NCBI RefSeq assembly: GCF_011440275.1
Contig: NZ_JAAOIV010000013.1
Span: 60,763-124,762, forward strand
Direction: 5' to 3'
Source of the DNA: Metallococcus carri
GTDB taxonomy: Bacteria > Actinomycetota > Actinomycetes > Actinomycetales > Dermatophilaceae
Length of the DNA: 64,000 nucleotides
Part shown: positions 62,790 through 64,000 of the stretch, piece after piece
Numbering within the stretch: position 1 is the first letter of the stretch
How the letters are laid out: each line of letters begins with the position of its first letter
The notes under the pieces: generated by a model
Databases searched by the model: none
What the model saw: the letters and a program-made list of their open reading frames with translations, nothing else
What the model was told of the DNA's origin: nothing
Made by a program: the position numbers and the translations under genes

Positions 62790-63629
62790 ATGAAGCGCAA
62801 CTCCGCGCTCTTCGGCGCCTCGCTGGTGGCGGGCGTGGCGGCCGCGGCCGGCATGGTCGCGATCAGCACGTCCAGCTCCGCTGCCGTCTCGACGTATGGC
62901 GTCGCCTACTCGACCACCACCGACAGCAGCAGCTGGCGGACGGGTGCCGTCGCATCCAACGACGGCGTGTTCCGCGCGACCGCCGCTCCCGGAGCTGTGA
63001 CGGGCTTCAGCATGCCGGACGCCGGTGTCTCAGGCATCAATGTGGCCGTCACCTGCTCCAGCGGCAAGGTCGTCACGACCGTCACCGGTGGCGGGGCCGC
63101 GGGTCAGCACGCCGCTGGCACCTCGGTGAGCGCGGCTGCGTTCACGGGCAACAGCAACCTGGTCGGCACCGTCTACTTCGGCTCGAAGACCATCGGCGGC
63201 GCGACCGTCGGTGCCTACTTCGACCTGACCGAGTCGGGCCTGGGCAACTACATCGCCCTCACCGGCATCTCGGGCTGCACCGCCGCCACTGGCACGTCGA
63301 CGCCGACCGGCACGTCGACCCCGACCGGCACCTCCACGCCGACCGGCACCTCGACGCCGACGGGCACTGGCACCCCGACCGGCACGTCGACCCCGACCGG
63401 CACGTCGACCCCGACGGGCACGTCGACCCCGACGGGCACGTCGACGCCGACGGGCACCGGCTCGCCGACTGAGACCGGCACGCCGACCCCGACTGGCACC
63501 TCTACCCCGACCGAGACCGGCACGCCGACGCCGACTGGCACTGGCACGCCGACCGAGTCGCCGACGCCGACCCCGACGGAGCCACCGACCGGCACCCCGA
63601 CCACGACGACCCTGCCGGTCACCGGCTGA
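62790..63629 (+). CDS. Secreted protein with Thr/Pro stalk ending in LPVTG
   Basis: 279 residues. Signal peptide with cleavage near STSSSAAVST, then a roughly 130-residue domain, likely beta-rich (YGVAYSTTTDSSSWRTGAVA, GISGCTA at its end), then about 110 residues of PTGTST and TPTPTG repeats encoded by 18-bp DNA repeats, and finally TTTTLPVTG directly followed by the stop. LPxTG is the sortase signal, but the usual hydrophobic helix and charged tail after it are missing. GGAAGGGG lies before the ATG. Confidence 0.85.
   Translation: MKRNSALFGASLVAGVAAAAGMVAISTSSSAAVSTYGVAYSTTTDSSSWRTGAVASNDGVFRATAAPGAVTGFSMPDAGVSGINVAVTCSSGKVVTTVTGGGAAGQHAAGTSVSAAAFTGNSNLVGTVYFGSKTIGGATVGAYFDLTESGLGNYIALTGISGCTAATGTSTPTGTSTPTGTSTPTGTSTPTGTGTPTGTSTPTGTSTPTGTSTPTGTSTPTGTGSPTETGTPTPTGTSTPTETGTPTPTGTGTPTESPTPTPTEPPTGTPTTTTLPVTG
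63301..63600 (+). repeat. 18-bp coding repeats for a Thr/Pro stalk
   Basis: GGCACGTCGACCCCGACC and close variants repeat many times in frame (Gly-Thr-Ser-Thr-Pro-Thr). Changes are mostly at silent positions. Unit number may vary between strains. Confidence 0.85.
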
Positions 63630-63647
63630 CGTCGTCTCGTCGCAACC

Positions 63648-63683
63648 ACTGTGCCCTCCCCGGTCTGCCGGGGAGGGCACAGT
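63648..63683 (+). terminator. Strong hairpin after the LPVTG protein gene
   Basis: A 16-bp perfect stem (63648-63663 with 63668-63683, core GTGCCCTCCCC/GGGGAGGGCAC), loop TCTG, 19 nt after the stop. Confidence 0.9.
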
Positions 63684-63736
63684 CGCGTTCGGCGTGGAGT
63701 GGGCCGGTGCGCCTGACGGTCAGGGCTGGCTCTCAC

Positions 63737-63935
63737 CTCGGCGTGTCGGCGTCGCCTGTTGGCCGCGACGCGCCGAGCACTCGCCTTTCCTCGGCGTGTC
63801 GGCGTCGCCTGTTGGCCGGGACGCGCCGAGCACGCGCCTTTCCTCGGCGTGTCGGCGTCGCCTGTTGGCCGCGACGCGCCGAGCACGCGCCTTTCCTCGG
63901 CGTGTCGGCGTCGCCTGTTGGCCGGGACGCACCGA
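63737..63935. repeat. 53-bp tandem palindromic repeats, four units
   Basis: CTCGGCGTGTCGGCGTCGCC starts at 63737, 63790, 63843 and 63896; each unit ends in CGCGCCGAGC (last one degenerate), so CTCGGCG pairs with CGCCGAG. A perfect 16-bp direct repeat, GCCGGTGCGCCTGACG, flanks the array at 63703-63718 and 63939-63954. From 63684 to the window end I see no gene. Confidence 0.9.
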
Positions 63936-64000
63936 TGAGCCGGTGCGCCTGACGCTGGGCGTTGGCGTCGGGCGGTGGCAGGGGTTGCGGCGTGGGATGG

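Overview
This is chromosomal DNA from a high-GC actinobacterium. Signs are GC-rich third codon positions, GTG and TTG starts, a cydABDC operon, an OhrR/MarR-type regulator, DUF4446, DUF5926 and DUF4282 genes, a mycobacterial-style biotin synthase partner (BsaP), and many genes that seem to be transcribed without a leader. I would place it in the Micrococcales, perhaps near Dermacoccaceae, but that is judgement and not a measurement. I see no phage, integrase, transposase, CRISPR, rRNA or tRNA. Nearly everything is housekeeping or accessory chromosome, except one lower-GC block at about 16.4-18.9 kb.

Layout. 1-4 kb: a partial secreted protein, a ChaA-type Ca2+/H+ antiporter overlapping a TerC-family protein, a LOG-family protein and an aminoglycoside-phosphotransferase-like kinase. 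4.3-11.5 kb: cydA-cydB-cydD-cydC-blaI in one overlapping operon with a clean dyad in front of cydA, then an M56 (BlaR1-like) membrane peptidase. 11.5-16.4 kb: a MurE-like ligase, a 3-hydroxyisobutyryl-CoA hydrolase-like protein, a glycerophosphodiesterase, an anti-sigma-like ATPase and a DUF5926 protein. 16.4-18.9 kb: lower-GC block of small two-helix membrane proteins, apparently divergent paralogues, one frameshifted. 18.9-25 kb: two large tandem membrane proteins with a phosphatase-like outer domain, a GDT1/TMEM165 transporter, DUF4446 and prephenate dehydratase. 25-31.7 kb: a glutamine-type ABC transporter (binding protein fused to permease, plus ATPase), an SRPBCC protein, a lipid kinase, serS and a frameshifted Gly/Gln-rich membrane protein. 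31.8-42.3 kb: HAD phosphatase, TrmH methyltransferase, VOC proteins, copZ-csoR, purB, MarR, TPR, protein-tyrosine phosphatase, HxlR with a divergent quinone reductase, two acetyltransferases and a MOSC protein. 42.4-48 kb: biotin genes bioD, bioF, bioA, then a DUF4282 gene, bsaP and bioB. 48.1-57.2 kb: argS, a DUF559 protein, a secreted peptidase, galE, a DivIVA-domain protein and paaK-paaI. 57.3-63.6 kb: a secretion cluster with two sedolisin proteases, a small secreted protein, an L,D-transpeptidase and a Thr/Pro-repeat protein ending in LPVTG.

Two sequence-wide patterns stand out. First, the heptamer GTATGCC/GGCATAC is far too common for a GC-rich genome and recruits rare codons in all three reading frames, which suggests selection on the DNA word itself. 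Second, about eleven intergenic spots carry short tandem or palindromic repeats with periods of 21-22 bp or 52-64 bp. One of these families sits in frame inside bioA, where its unit is 63 bp instead of the 64 bp seen outside genes.

The best candidates for new biology are the cyd-blaI-M56 circuit with its dyad, the repeat-bearing BioA, the repeat family around the DUF559 gene, and the over-used heptamer. Starts were chosen by reading ribosome binding sites, ATGA-type overlaps and TAnnnT boxes placed 6-8 nt before a start codon.
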